A DNA stretch of 64,000 nucleotides. Source: Nitrospirota bacterium (GTDB lineage Bacteria; Nitrospirota; Nitrospiria; JACQBZ01). The stretch spans positions 1 to 64,000 of the forward strand of contig JACQFA010000095.1 in the NCBI GenBank assembly GCA_016200255.1. Reading direction: 5' to 3'. Every line of letters begins with the position of its first letter. The stretch's first letter is position 1. The notes under the pieces were generated by a model. The model had not been told where the DNA came from, ran no database searches, and saw only the letters and a program-made list of their open reading frames with translations. Shown piece after piece: positions 1-10,037 of the stretch. Made by a program: the position numbers and the translations under genes.

Positions 1-680
1 CCGGTGAACGAGAGCAGTTTGAACCGCTCGTCCATCACCATCTGCTCGGCCAGATCATTGCTGCATGGAAGTATGCTCACCGCTCCGGCCAGCAGTCCCG
101 CTTGGGCGATGATCTCGCCCAGCATCAAGGCCGTCATGGGCGTCTTGGGCGCCGGTTTCAGTATGATCGGATTACCTGATGCAATAGCCGGCGCGATTTT
201 GTGGCCGACAAGGTTCAACGGAAAATTAAACGGGGAAATCCCAAGAACCGGACCGATCGGGAAGCGGCGTATGATCCCGAAACGCGATTCCGAACCGGGC
301 GCAAGATCCAACGGAATCAGATCGCCGCCGAGTCGCTTGGTTTCCTCGACCGCGGTCTGAAAATTCAGCATCGCGCGGCTCACCTCGGCCCGTGCATCCG
401 TGATCGGCTTGCCGGCCTCCAGGCAGATCATACGGGCCAGATCCTCACGCCGCGTTTTGACTCCGTCCGTGATCTTCTGGAGCGCTTCGGCCCGTCGATA
501 AAGCGGCATCCGACGCAGTTCCGGAAAAACGGTCTGGGCCGCGCGGATCGCCATCTCGATCTCCTCCGGCCCCGCCTGATGAACCTTTCCAATCTTCTCC
601 CCGAGATACGGGTTTGAAATCTCGACCGTACTTTGGGTTGCTTTCCAACTTCCAGCGAGAAAGACTTTATATTCGATCAT
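1..680 (-). CDS. Aldehyde dehydrogenase family protein (partial, C-terminus beyond window edge)
   Basis: Reverse-strand reading from ATG at 680: MIEYKVFLAGSWKATQSTVEISNPYLGEKIGKVHQAGPEEIEMAIRAAQ...FPIGPVLGISPFNFPLNLVGHKIAPAIASGNPIILKPAPKTP, typical ALDH N-terminal/NAD-binding region. Open to position 1. Confidence 0.9.
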   Translation of the reverse strand, partial: MIEYKVFLAGSWKATQSTVEISNPYLGEKIGKVHQAGPEEIEMAIRAAQTVFPELRRMPLYRRAEALQKITDGVKTRREDLARMICLEAGKPITDARAEVSRAMLNFQTAVEETKRLGGDLIPLDLAPGSESRFGIIRRFPIGPVLGISPFNFPLNLVGHKIAPAIASGNPIILKPAPKTPMTALMLGEIIAQAGLLAGAVSILPCSNDLAEQMVMDERFKLLSFT

Positions 681-698
681 GATATCGCACCCCGAAAA

Positions 699-2333
699 TC
701 ATAACGGACAGACAAATCGATCCATCTGTTCCATGAAACGAAAATTTTCACGATAATCGACCGGTACCTCGATCACGGCCGGGACCTTCTGGGCAAATGC
801 CTCTCGAAGCGTGGGGATCAACTCGCTGGCCGCGCCGATACGGTAGCCCTTGGCCCCGTAGGATACGGCCAGCTGTTTGAAGTCCGGATTCCCAAGGCTC
901 GTGGCGAACTCCCGACCGAACTTTTTCTGCTGCTTCCATTTGATCAGACCGTAACCGTTGTCGTTGAAGATCAGCACGACGAACGCGAGACCGAGACGCC
1001 GGGCTGTCTCGAGCTCCGCGCAGGCCATGAGAAAACCGCCGTCGCCGCAGACCGCCAGTACTTTCCGGTCGGGATTCACCAGTTTGGCCGCGATCGCACC
1101 GGGCAGCGCGATCCCCATTGCGGCGAAACCGTTCGAGATGATCACCGTATTCGGAACCGAGGCGCGGAACATCCGCGCAATCCAGATCTTGTGTGCGCCC
1201 ACATCGCTGATCAGTATATCCTCTTTGCCCAGGACCTGACGGACGTCGTGGATAATCCGCTGAGGCTTCAACGGGAAACCCTCGTCCGTCGCGCCCTCTC
1301 CAAGCTCTTTGAGGATCGAAGCCCGAAGGCTTTTCGGATAACTCACATCCTTCTTTCCATGAACCTCCAAGGTCAGAAGTTCCAGTGTCTCACGAACATC
1401 CGCCACGATCTCGACCGAGGGCTGATAGTAGGCGTCCACCTCGCTCGGCGTGAAGTCGATATGGATGATCGGCTTCTTCCCGTCGGGATTCCAGTGCCGC
1501 GGCGAATATTCAACCAGGTCATACCCCACCGCGATCACCAGGTCGGCCCGCTCAAAACCGCACGTGACATAGTCCCGGGACTGAAGACCGATCGAAAGCA
1601 GCGCCAGATCGTAATCCCACGGAACGATCCCCTTGCCCATGAAGGTGTTCGCCACCGGAATCCCGGTTTTCTGTGAAAAAGCCAAAAGTTCCTTGGCCGC
1701 CTTTCCGCGCACCGCGCCGTTCCCGGCCAGGATCAACGGCTGCCGGGATTTCTCGATGAGCTCGGCGGCCGTCTTCAAGGACTGATGATCGGGCGAGGGC
1801 CGCCGGGCACGTACGGTCGAAAGCGGCTCCTGACCGATCTCGATCGTCATCACGTCTTCCGGAAGCTCGATGTGGCAGGCGCCCGGTTTCTCGGCCTGGG
1901 CCGTCTTAAATGCCTTTCGCACGACTTCGGGAATGATCGAGGCCCGCTCGACGCGTGAATTCCATTTTGTGAGCGGCTCGAAACAATGCAGTATGTCGAC
2001 GTACTGGTGCGACTCTTTGTGAACCCGTTCAAGTCCGGCCTGGGCCGTGATCGCGACCAGCGGCGCATGGTCCAGGTTGGCATCCGCGATCCCGGTCGCA
2101 AGGTTCGTCGCGCCGGGTCCGAGCGTCGAAAGGCAGACGCCGGCCCGGCCGGTCAGCCGGCCGTAGACGTCCGCCATGAAGGCCGCGGCCTGCTCATGGC
2201 GCGTCGAGATAAAGGTGATCGAAGAGGATTGAAGAGAGTTGAGAAGGTCGAGGTTCTCCTCGCCGGGAAGGCCGAAGATATATTTCACCCCTTCCTGTTC
2301 AAGGCATTTTACAAAAAGGTCGGAGGCTTTCAT
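699..2333 (-). CDS. Acetolactate synthase large subunit-type ThDP-dependent enzyme
   Basis: 544 aa; EQEGVKYIFGLPGEENLDL, RHEQAAAFMADVYGRLTGRAGVCLSTLGPGATNL, and ThDP motif GDGGFLMACAELETA...NDNGYG. Confidence 0.9.
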   Translation of the reverse strand: MKASDLFVKCLEQEGVKYIFGLPGEENLDLLNSLQSSSITFISTRHEQAAAFMADVYGRLTGRAGVCLSTLGPGATNLATGIADANLDHAPLVAITAQAGLERVHKESHQYVDILHCFEPLTKWNSRVERASIIPEVVRKAFKTAQAEKPGACHIELPEDVMTIEIGQEPLSTVRARRPSPDHQSLKTAAELIEKSRQPLILAGNGAVRGKAAKELLAFSQKTGIPVANTFMGKGIVPWDYDLALLSIGLQSRDYVTCGFERADLVIAVGYDLVEYSPRHWNPDGKKPIIHIDFTPSEVDAYYQPSVEIVADVRETLELLTLEVHGKKDVSYPKSLRASILKELGEGATDEGFPLKPQRIIHDVRQVLGKEDILISDVGAHKIWIARMFRASVPNTVIISNGFAAMGIALPGAIAAKLVNPDRKVLAVCGDGGFLMACAELETARRLGLAFVVLIFNDNGYGLIKWKQQKKFGREFATSLGNPDFKQLAVSYGAKGYRIGAASELIPTLREAFAQKVPAVIEVPVDYRENFRFMEQMDRFVCPL

Positions 2334-2343
2334 GGCGGCCTTC

Positions 2344-3750
2344 CTATTTAGACTTTTTCTTCTTCGACCCGGCGTGGGGCTCGGTCATGCTCCAGGGATC
2401 CAGCAGCTCGGACAACCGTTGCTCCGGTAGAACCTTCCGGGCCCTCGCGACGTCGCGTACGGTTTTCCCGGTCTTGAAGGCCTCTTTGGCGATTTTGGCC
2501 GCGGCGTCGTATCCGATCTCGGGCGCAAGCGCGGTGCACATCGCGAGGCTCTGCTCGATCATCGCCTGATTGCGGGCCTCATCGGCCTGGATGCCCTGGA
2601 TGCAGCGGGTCGTGAAGTTTTCGGCCGACCGCGCCAGAAGTTCTATGGACTGGAGAAGATTGTAGGCCATCACTGGCATCATGACGTTGAGTTCAAAATT
2701 TCCGGCCTGGCCGCCTATCGTAACGGCAAGATCGTTCCCGATCACTTGGGCCGCGACCATCAAAACCGACTCGGCGATCACCGGATTGACTTTTCCCGGC
2801 ATGATGGACGAACCAGGCTGCGTATCCGGCAGCATGATCTCGGCGATGCCGCATCGCGGGCCCGAGCCGAGCCAGCGTATGTCGTTCGCAATTTTCGTCA
2901 AACTCACCGCGACGGTCTTGAGCGCGCCGCTCGTCTCGACCACGGCGTCCTTCGCGGCCTGGGCTTCGAAATGGTTCTCGGCCTCGTGGAACGCACAGCC
3001 CGTTTCGCGGCTCAAGATCTTGATCACCTGTTTTGCAAACTCCGGATGGGTATTGATCCCCGTCCCGACTGCCGTTCCACCCAGCGCCAGTTCGGAGAGG
3101 TTCTCACGAACAGATTGGACCCGTCGCACCGCAAGCGCGATCTGTCGCGCATAGCCCGAGAATTCCTGGCCCAGCCGTATCGGCGTGGCATCGGCCAGAT
3201 GCGTACGGCCGATCTTGACGATGGGATCGAACTCGTTCGCCTTGGCCGCAAGCGCTTTTTGTAATTTAGTCAGAGCCGGGATGAGATCCTTCTCGATCAA
3301 TTCGAGCGCCGCGACATGGATCACGGTCGGGATCGCATCGTTGGAGGACTGGCCGAGATTGATGTGGTCGTTGGGATGGATCAACTTACCTCCAAGAGGC
3401 TCACCGAGAAGCTCCGCCGCGCGGTTGGCAATCACTTCGTTCGCATTCATGTTGGTCGAGGTTCCGGAGCCGGTCTGGAAGATGTCCACCACGAATTCGC
3501 GGTCAAATTTTCCGTCCACCACCTCGCGCGCCGCCTGGACGATCGCCTTGGACTTATTCTTATCCAGCAGACCCAGCTCTTCGTTCACCTGCGCCGCGGC
3601 CCACTTGATCAGGCCGAGGGCGCGGATGAAGGACCGGGAAAATCGAAGGTCGCTGATCGGAAAGTTTTCAACCGCTCGGAGCGTCTGGATGCCGTAATAA
3701 GCCTCGGCCGGGACGTCCTTCTCGCCCATCGTGTCGCGTTCAAGTCTCAT
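2344..3750 (-). CDS. fumC: Class II fumarate hydratase / aspartase superfamily
   Basis: GSSIMPGKVNPV signature, TGSGTSTNMNANEVIANRA. Likely start is the internal Met MRLERDTMGEKDVPAEAYYGIQT rather than the ORF start at 3831. Confidence 0.85.
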   Translation of the reverse strand: MRLERDTMGEKDVPAEAYYGIQTLRAVENFPISDLRFSRSFIRALGLIKWAAAQVNEELGLLDKNKSKAIVQAAREVVDGKFDREFVVDIFQTGSGTSTNMNANEVIANRAAELLGEPLGGKLIHPNDHINLGQSSNDAIPTVIHVAALELIEKDLIPALTKLQKALAAKANEFDPIVKIGRTHLADATPIRLGQEFSGYARQIALAVRRVQSVRENLSELALGGTAVGTGINTHPEFAKQVIKILSRETGCAFHEAENHFEAQAAKDAVVETSGALKTVAVSLTKIANDIRWLGSGPRCGIAEIMLPDTQPGSSIMPGKVNPVIAESVLMVAAQVIGNDLAVTIGGQAGNFELNVMMPVMAYNLLQSIELLARSAENFTTRCIQGIQADEARNQAMIEQSLAMCTALAPEIGYDAAAKIAKEAFKTGKTVRDVARARKVLPEQRLSELLDPWSMTEPHAGSKKKKSK

Positions 3751-3834
3751 CTTCGGTTTCACGAGGCTCTCCTTGATCGGGTTTATATTAAAGGTGGGAT
3801 GATTGTACTTCAAGAAGTGGTTGGAACTCAACTC

Positions 3835-3880
3835 AGAAATAAAAACCCCCGATGCAGGTTTGGCTGCACCGGGGGTCTTA
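3835..3880 (-). terminator. Rho-independent terminator (minus strand) downstream of DUF1059 gene
   Basis: Arms ACCCCCGATGCAG (3845-3857) / CTGCACCGGGGGT (3864-3876), 12/13 paired, 6-nt loop. On the minus strand it is followed by TTTTTATTT. Confidence 0.85.
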
Positions 3881-3901
3881 ATGCCGAGTTAAGGCCGTGT
3901 A

Positions 3902-4108
3902 TTAGACGTTGACCGTGACGGTCTTGATCGCCGACTTGACTTTGGCCGCCATGTCCGGGGGCATGGAGGTCATCTTGTGCACGATCTTCCCGTGCTCGCC
4001 CGCGATTCGCATGACTTCGGCTTCCGTTTCAGCCCTCACCTCAAAAGCGCAGCCCATCTTCGGTTCAACATCCATGCAGCCTAACTTCTTGTACTATTTA
4101 CTTGGCAT
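3902..4108 (-). pseudogene. DUF1059-like small protein with in-frame amber codon at codon 5
   Basis: ATG CCA AGT AAA TAG TAC AAG AAG TTA GGC TGC ATG GAT...: MPSK*YKKLGCMDVEPKMGCAFEVRAETEAEVMRIAGEHGKIVHKMTSMPPDMAAKVKSAIKTVTVNV*. GGAGG ribosome-binding site sits 5 nt before the first ATG. Not in the supplied ORF track. Confidence 0.65.
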
Positions 4109-4143
4109 GGCATCCTCCATTTGGTTAGATTATTTAATGCAGA

Positions 4144-4743
4144 TTACTTCATCTTGTTCGGATTCTGATAGATCATCAAATGGGCGTACGGCGTGCCCTC
4201 GAACATGATATAGGTGCCCATTTTGTTCGGCATGGATGCCATTCCAATCGTCTTTGAGTCAAAAGGCCAGAAAACCATCCAGTGCGGCGGTTCTTTCACG
4301 GCCTTGGCACCCGGCTCGCTCTTCATTAAAATTTTCCCGTCTTTTTCAAAATGCCATCCGCCCTGGGCCATGTAAGAGATCCCGGGAACGGTATTGGTCG
4401 GTTTGGGCGCGCTGCTCATCAGATCACCCACCCATTGCATGGAAGCCGCATCGGCACAGATCGGATCCGGCTTGGCCTGCCCGTCGATATCCGGAATACA
4501 GGTGAAACCGTTCGTGCCCTTTTTGGCTTCCATTAACTTGCCGTCCGGCCCTGGAACCATGATCGTCGCGTCTTTTGCGATATCGGCCGGACCGCCGCTC
4601 TCGGCCAGCTTGACCAAGTCGTCCTTCGACATGCTCTTGATCGGGCTTCCGCCCTTCATCTTTTGCTTCTCTGCCGCCATCGACAGGGACGTAATCGTTA
4701 TCGTCAACACAATGGCAAAAAGAAAATGTAAAATCTGTTTCAT
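4144..4743 (-). CDS. Secreted hypothetical protein (signal peptide)
   Basis: From MKQILHFLFAIVLTITITSLSMAAEKQK: classic signal peptide. Body GPDGKLMEAKKGTNGFTCIPD...HWMVFWPFDSKTIGMA. Confidence 0.7.
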   Translation of the reverse strand: MKQILHFLFAIVLTITITSLSMAAEKQKMKGGSPIKSMSKDDLVKLAESGGPADIAKDATIMVPGPDGKLMEAKKGTNGFTCIPDIDGQAKPDPICADAASMQWVGDLMSSAPKPTNTVPGISYMAQGGWHFEKDGKILMKSEPGAKAVKEPPHWMVFWPFDSKTIGMASMPNKMGTYIMFEGTPYAHLMIYQNPNKMK

Positions 4744-4804
4744 CGGCGCCTCCCCCATGTTGTTGGATTGTGATATAAGAACCGGACGAAATCCGGAGTT
4801 TCTA

Positions 4805-4833
4805 CATATAATCTTCTTAAATGGGTTTGTCAA
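4805..4833 (-). promoter_or_regulatory. Sigma70-type promoter for the 4144-4743 gene
   Basis: Minus strand TTGACA - 17 nt - TATATG. Confidence 0.55.
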
Positions 4834-4913
4834 GTGCCCCAAATTCCTTTGACAGTCTCGATGACAAATGGTATATCAGATTGAACTATCGATACGAAAG
4901 GAACGAACCGGCC

Positions 4914-5654
4914 GTGAAAGCAAGACCGCTCATCATCGCCCACCGCGGCGCGTCCGGCCATGCGCCCGAAAATACGATGGCTGCGTTTCGTCTGGCGGTC
5001 GAGATGGGCGCGGACTGGATCGAGCTGGACATTCATCAAACCGCCGACGGCCATCTGGTCGTCCTCCATGATTTCACATTGGAGCGAACGGCGGGCGATC
5101 GCCGTCCAATCCAAACCCTTACTCTAAAACAGATCAAAAAATTCGATGTCGGACTGTGGTGGGACAAAGCCTATCGGGGCGCGCGTGTGCCCACATTGGA
5201 TGACGTGCTGACGTTTGCCCGGAATCGCATCCGGGTCCAGATCGAACTCAAGCGCGGCTCGTCACTTTACCCCGGAATCGAAGTTCGGCTGATCGAGACG
5301 ATCACACGTCACGAAGCCGAACGCTGGACGGCCGTCTCATCGTTTGAGATCGAGGGCTTGAAAACTCTCCGTCGTTTGGATGATAAAATGTCACTCGGTC
5401 TCCTGACCCGTAAGACAAGACCCCGGGAGGTATTGGAAGAAGCCGTATCGTTAAAAGTCCAGTCCATCCATATTTCAACTCGGCGGCTCTCGAAAACCCT
5501 CCTGACGCAGGCCCATTCAGTCGGCCTTCCGGTCTATGCTTATACCGTCAACCGGCCGTCTTTGATGAGCCGTTATCTTACCATGGGAGCGGACGGCCTC
5601 TTCACCAACTATCCCGATCGGCTCCATCATCTCATGAACAGGCATCCCTCATAA
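4914..5654 (+). CDS. Glycerophosphodiester phosphodiesterase
   Basis: RPLIIAHRGASGHAPENTMAAFRLAVEMGADWIELDIHQTADGHLVVLHDFTLERT: GDPD catalytic signature. Probable GTG start at 4914 within ORF 4821-5654. Confidence 0.9.
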   Translation: MKARPLIIAHRGASGHAPENTMAAFRLAVEMGADWIELDIHQTADGHLVVLHDFTLERTAGDRRPIQTLTLKQIKKFDVGLWWDKAYRGARVPTLDDVLTFARNRIRVQIELKRGSSLYPGIEVRLIETITRHEAERWTAVSSFEIEGLKTLRRLDDKMSLGLLTRKTRPREVLEEAVSLKVQSIHISTRRLSKTLLTQAHSVGLPVYAYTVNRPSLMSRYLTMGADGLFTNYPDRLHHLMNRHPS

Positions 5655-5740
5655 ATACCCCTTGATGCTGCGATCGGCGACATGTTACTATTTAACCATA
5701 CTGGAATCATACTCTGGCCTGTATAAGCGAGGATGGAACA

Positions 5741-7249
5741 TTGTCGCGTCAAACGCCATCACAGTCTACCGGCCTCACGACGAACGAAACGCCCAATTTA
5801 GAAGAAATCCGAAGCCGTAGCGCTGAACTGCACAAACGGCTGATCCGGGATGGCTTCTATCAAGCGCAAAGGGCTCAACCGGACGTTCAACCCGCCGCGT
5901 CCGAAGCCGAAACAACCACGCTTACTTGGCGGATTTCGCCCGAGCCGTTTTGGATCACGGCTGAAGAACTCCGGGCCATTGAAGAACTCGGCTCCCACCT
6001 TCTCTCTTTTTATACGGCCTTAAACCGCCTCTATTTTGCGAGCGTCCGCGGATCGCAGCCCCCGTGGGTCAGTCGTTACCTCGATCTTGGAAAACCGGAA
6101 ACCCAGGTTGAATACGGCCGGATGAACCGGTTCAAGCAGCACCTTCCCGGAATCATCCGGCCGGATCTGATCCTCACCGACAACGGATGGATCGCGACCG
6201 AACTGGATTCCGTTCCCGGAGGAATCGGACTGACCGGAAGCCTGTCGCGCCACTACTCCGAAATGGGCCACCCCATCATCGGCGGACCGAACGGAATGAT
6301 CGACGGCTTTGCGAGGATGATACGGTCCGTTTCCGGCTCGCCCAACCCAAACCTCGCGATCATCGTTTCGGAGGAATCCAAGGACTATCGTCCCGAGATG
6401 CGGTGGCTGGGGCAACAACTCAACGCAATGGGTCTCAAGACCTTCATGATCAAGCCGGAGGAAACCCGATTCACGGAAGACGGACTGACCGTCATGGACC
6501 GGACCACCGCCGTTCCGATCGACACGGTCTATCGTTTCTTTGAACTTTTTGATCTTAAGAACATCCCCAAGTCGGAATTGATCCTCTACAGCGCCAGGAA
6601 GGAAAAGGTCAAGATCACCCCGCCCGCGAAAACCTACCTTGAAGAGAAGATGGCCTTCGCACTGTTTCATCACCCGGCGCTTCGAGCCTTCTGGCTGGAA
6701 GCCCTGGGCGAAAAAACCGATGCGGCGCTGATGCGGATCCTTCCCAAAACCTGGGTGCTGGATCCCCGGGACGTCCCGCCGCATGCCGTCATTCCCGGCC
6801 TCATGATACGTGAACGGCCCGTGAGCCGGTGGCAGGAGTTGACCTCCCTCACACAAAAAGAACGACGGTTTGTGATCAAGCCTTCCGGTTTTTCGGAACA
6901 GGCCTGGGGCAGCCGCGGCGTCGTTGTAGGGCATGACCTCCCCGAAAAGGAATGGGCGCAGGCGCTGAACGACGCGCAGGGCCGATTCGCCCGGTCCCCA
7001 TCCATATTGCAGGAGTTTCACGGCGGGAGAAAAGTTTCGGTCTGGTATGACGATCCGGCCGAGCCGCAGCCGAAGCTCATGTCCGGCCGCGTCCGTCTGT
7101 CGCCCTATTATTTCACGGCCGACGGCAAAGCCGAACTGGGCGGCATCCTGGCCACGATCTGCCCTCTGGACAAGAAATTGATCCACGGCATGACCGATGC
7201 CGTGATGGCACCTTGTGCCGTAAAAAATAATCAAAGGAGCAAGAACTAA
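5741..7249 (+). CDS. ATP-grasp-like protein of unknown substrate
   Basis: 502 aa. C-terminal RRFVIKPSGFSEQAWGSRGVVVGHDL and SPSILQEFHGGRKVSVWYDD resemble ATP-grasp nucleotide-binding segments. Overlaps the next gene at TAATG. Confidence 0.55.
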   Translation: MSRQTPSQSTGLTTNETPNLEEIRSRSAELHKRLIRDGFYQAQRAQPDVQPAASEAETTTLTWRISPEPFWITAEELRAIEELGSHLLSFYTALNRLYFASVRGSQPPWVSRYLDLGKPETQVEYGRMNRFKQHLPGIIRPDLILTDNGWIATELDSVPGGIGLTGSLSRHYSEMGHPIIGGPNGMIDGFARMIRSVSGSPNPNLAIIVSEESKDYRPEMRWLGQQLNAMGLKTFMIKPEETRFTEDGLTVMDRTTAVPIDTVYRFFELFDLKNIPKSELILYSARKEKVKITPPAKTYLEEKMAFALFHHPALRAFWLEALGEKTDAALMRILPKTWVLDPRDVPPHAVIPGLMIRERPVSRWQELTSLTQKERRFVIKPSGFSEQAWGSRGVVVGHDLPEKEWAQALNDAQGRFARSPSILQEFHGGRKVSVWYDDPAEPQPKLMSGRVRLSPYYFTADGKAELGGILATICPLDKKLIHGMTDAVMAPCAVKNNQRSKN

Positions 7250-8364
7250 TGGAAAAGTGGCAACGAGAGCTGCAGGCCAGCATCACGAAACCGGAGGATC
7301 TGGCCCGTGAACTCGGAATCGATCCGGAGGCGGTCCGGTCGGTGATGAAGGACTACCGCGTTCGAATCACCCCCCAGATGCTCAAACTGATCCAGGAAAA
7401 AGGGGATGCGATCTGGAAACAGGTCGTCCCGGAAGCGGTCGAGGGGGATGATCTTCTGGCCGCGGCCGATCCGCTGAATGAAGACGGCGACAGCCCTGTT
7501 CCGCATCTGGTCCACCGTTACCCGGACCGCGTTCTTCTGATGGTCACAAACCAATGTCCGATCTACTGCCGGTTCTGCACGCGCAAGCGGCTCGTCGGCA
7601 AGCCGGGCTTCATCTCGAAGGGCGACCTCGATCTGGCGGTGGACTACATCAAAAACCATCCCGAGATCCGGGACGTCATTCTTTCCGGGGGCGATCCGCT
7701 TCTGTTGACGGATGATCACCTCGAAGGGGTGCTGAAAGCGCTCCGGGCCATTCCCCACCTTGAAATCATCCGCATCGGAAGCCGCGTTCCGGGCAGTCTC
7801 CCGTCCCGGATCACCGAATCCCTCTGCGCCATGGTAAAAAAATATCATCCGGTCTATATGAACCTGCATTTCAACCACCCGGATGAGATCACGCCCGAGG
7901 TCAAAGCGGCCTGCGAACGGCTGGCGGATGCCGGCATCCCGCTCGGCAGCCAGACGGTATTGTTGAAAGGTGTGAACGACGATCCCGAAGTCATGAAGCG
8001 GTTGATGCAGAAACTTCTGACCTGCCGCGTGAAACCCTACTATCTTTATCAGGCCGATCTCACGCAGGGCACAAATCATTTCCGGACAACAGTAGAAGAG
8101 GGACTCGCGATCATCAAGGCGATCCAGGGCCACACCTCCGGGATGGCCGTGCCGCATTACGTCATTGACGCGCCGGGGGGCGGCGGCAAGATTCCGCTTC
8201 TTCCGGCCGATTATCTGGTCGATCTGAATTCCCGTGAGGCGGTTTTGAAAAATTATGAAAACCGGATCTTCCGCTACCCGCAGGCCGAGCCGGAAAAGGT
8301 TTCAACCACCGGACAGAGTTCGAGCGGACCGTTCAAGATACTCAACAACGGCCGCGATCAGTGA
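7249..8364 (+). CDS. KamA-family radical SAM protein (lysine 2,3-aminomutase-like)
   Basis: CPIYCRFCTRKRLVG (CX3CX2C), DVILSGGDPLLLTDD, PYYLYQADLTQGTNHFRT. Confidence 0.9.
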   Translation: MEKWQRELQASITKPEDLARELGIDPEAVRSVMKDYRVRITPQMLKLIQEKGDAIWKQVVPEAVEGDDLLAAADPLNEDGDSPVPHLVHRYPDRVLLMVTNQCPIYCRFCTRKRLVGKPGFISKGDLDLAVDYIKNHPEIRDVILSGGDPLLLTDDHLEGVLKALRAIPHLEIIRIGSRVPGSLPSRITESLCAMVKKYHPVYMNLHFNHPDEITPEVKAACERLADAGIPLGSQTVLLKGVNDDPEVMKRLMQKLLTCRVKPYYLYQADLTQGTNHFRTTVEEGLAIIKAIQGHTSGMAVPHYVIDAPGGGGKIPLLPADYLVDLNSREAVLKNYENRIFRYPQAEPEKVSTTGQSSSGPFKILNNGRDQ

Positions 8365-8394
8365 CGAAAAGGAACGACGCCGGAAACGGGCGGC

Positions 8395-8982
8395 CTAACC
8401 GCCCGATTTAAAAACCTGCTCATAGAGCAGCCGGGCCAGCAGGCGATAGCCTTCCGTCGTCAGGTGCAGCCCGTCGTTAGAGTATTCCTCGGCCAATCGA
8501 AGCGTCTCCGGTTCGGCCGTGGCCGTAAATAGATCCACGAAGGGCTGGGGTAAGGTTTTGCAGTAGTCAAGGATCAGCCGGCCTAATACCCGACGCGGCG
8601 GGATCAGGCTGTCGGCCCCCCGAATCGAGGGAATCGTGACGGCGACGGGTTGGATGCCCGCGGCCCGTGCGCGCTCGTACATTGCGATCAGGTTCGTCAT
8701 GATTTCCTGCGGCTGGGCTCCCCATCCCACGTCATTGGCCCCTCCTAAGATGACGATATAATCCGGCCGCAGCGAGATCCCATCTCTTCCCATGCGCATC
8801 ACCATCTCACAGGTCAATTCACCATTGACGCCGCGGACCAGAACTTCGGCCGAATCCCCCAATAATTCTTGGAGAAACCGGCCGTACGGCGTGGACGCCC
8901 CGCGAGGGTTCTCCACCGTCGGCGATTGAAACCCGACCGTCAAACTGTCACCGAATGTGATGATGCGAAGCGGTTTGGCCAT
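8395..8982 (-). CDS. SGNH/GDSL hydrolase
   Basis: ITFGDSLTVGF block I, GGANDVGW block III, SNDGLHLTTEGYR block V. Confidence 0.9.
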   Translation of the reverse strand: MAKPLRIITFGDSLTVGFQSPTVENPRGASTPYGRFLQELLGDSAEVLVRGVNGELTCEMVMRMGRDGISLRPDYIVILGGANDVGWGAQPQEIMTNLIAMYERARAAGIQPVAVTIPSIRGADSLIPPRRVLGRLILDYCKTLPQPFVDLFTATAEPETLRLAEEYSNDGLHLTTEGYRLLARLLYEQVFKSGG

Positions 8983-9060
8983 GGTTGCATTCCACGTATC
9001 TGATGCGTTAAACTGACGGCATTATAAACGTTCTCATGTCCGGCAACAAGGAGTCTTCCC

Positions 9061-9513
9061 ATGATGATTAAAGCTCTCGATCTCACCCGTCAGTTTCCAC
9101 GAAGCCCCAGGGAAAAGTTCGGCGGGTATGTTCATCTCGCCCGCATGCTTGACAAGGCCCGGGCGAAGGCCGCAGGCACCGTGGGAGAATACATCTATCC
9201 CTGCCCGCTCGATCAGGCGCTTCTTGAATTCACAAACATCGGCCCGGACGCCTTCTACAAGGAAGCGCAGGCAAGAGACGACAGGGAATTTCTTGCATGG
9301 TTTGAAAAAAACGCGAAACCCAAAAGCTCGACGGATATCGAGGACTGGAATAAAACGTTTTTGAACCGGAAGCCCCGAAATGAAGACAGCCTGCGACGTT
9401 TCATCGATATCCGCACCCGCCTGGCCCCCCACCGAACCGATATCACGTGCTGGCCGGATCTGCTGGATCTGGAGGAAGGCCGCGAGGTGCCAGTACGGAC
9501 GATAGGCGGATAA
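9061..9513 (+). CDS. DUF5069-like protein
   Basis: ALDLTRQFPRSPREKFGGYVHLARMLDKARAKAAGTVGEYIYPCPLDQALLEF. Confidence 0.7.
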   Translation: MMIKALDLTRQFPRSPREKFGGYVHLARMLDKARAKAAGTVGEYIYPCPLDQALLEFTNIGPDAFYKEAQARDDREFLAWFEKNAKPKSSTDIEDWNKTFLNRKPRNEDSLRRFIDIRTRLAPHRTDITCWPDLLDLEEGREVPVRTIGG

Positions 9514-9581
9514 AATTATTTTCCCGCTGCAACGATTGCAAAACCAAAATGGACCAACACTAAAAACAGGAGGGTGAGGCA

Positions 9582-10010
9582 ATGAGTAAGAAAGTGTTGA
9601 AAGGATCGAAGACCTGGGCCAATCTGAAGGAGGGATTTGCTGGAGAATCGCAGGCAAACCGCCGGTATCTTTATTTCGCCCGTCGCGCCGATATCGAGGG
9701 ACAGCCGGATACGGCCGGCGTGTTTCGCGATACGGCCGAGGGAGAAACCGGTCATGCCTTTGGACATTTTGATTTCTTGGCCGAAGTGGGCGACCCGGTC
9801 ACGAACGTTCCGGTCGGCGACACGACGGCCAATCTCAAATCGGCGATCGAAGGCGAGACTTACGAATACACCCAGATGTATCCCGGATTCGCAAAGACCG
9901 CACGGGAAGAAGGCTTCGAAGAAATATCGGAATGGTTTGAGACGCTGGCCAAGGCCGAAAAGTCCCATGCGGGACGTTTCACCAAGGCATTGGACAGTCT
10001 TAAAAAATAG
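9582..10010 (+). CDS. Rubrerythrin-like ferritin-fold protein without a rubredoxin domain
   Basis: [65 protein letters not shown]. Ends without a C-terminal CxxC rubredoxin module. Confidence 0.9.
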   Translation: MSKKVLKGSKTWANLKEGFAGESQANRRYLYFARRADIEGQPDTAGVFRDTAEGETGHAFGHFDFLAEVGDPVTNVPVGDTTANLKSAIEGETYEYTQMYPGFAKTAREEGFEEISEWFETLAKAEKSHAGRFTKALDSLKK

Positions 10011-10037
10011 CATCAAGACACGCTTCACGGTCAAAAC

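Noticed and set aside
3909-4208. 99-aa plus-strand ORF
   Set aside because: Lies antisense to the DUF1059 frame and to the end of the secreted protein gene; no start context or motifs.
6020-7234. 404-aa minus-strand ORF
   Set aside because: Antisense to the ATP-grasp-like gene, which has a start overlap with KamA and plausible motifs; the minus frame has none.
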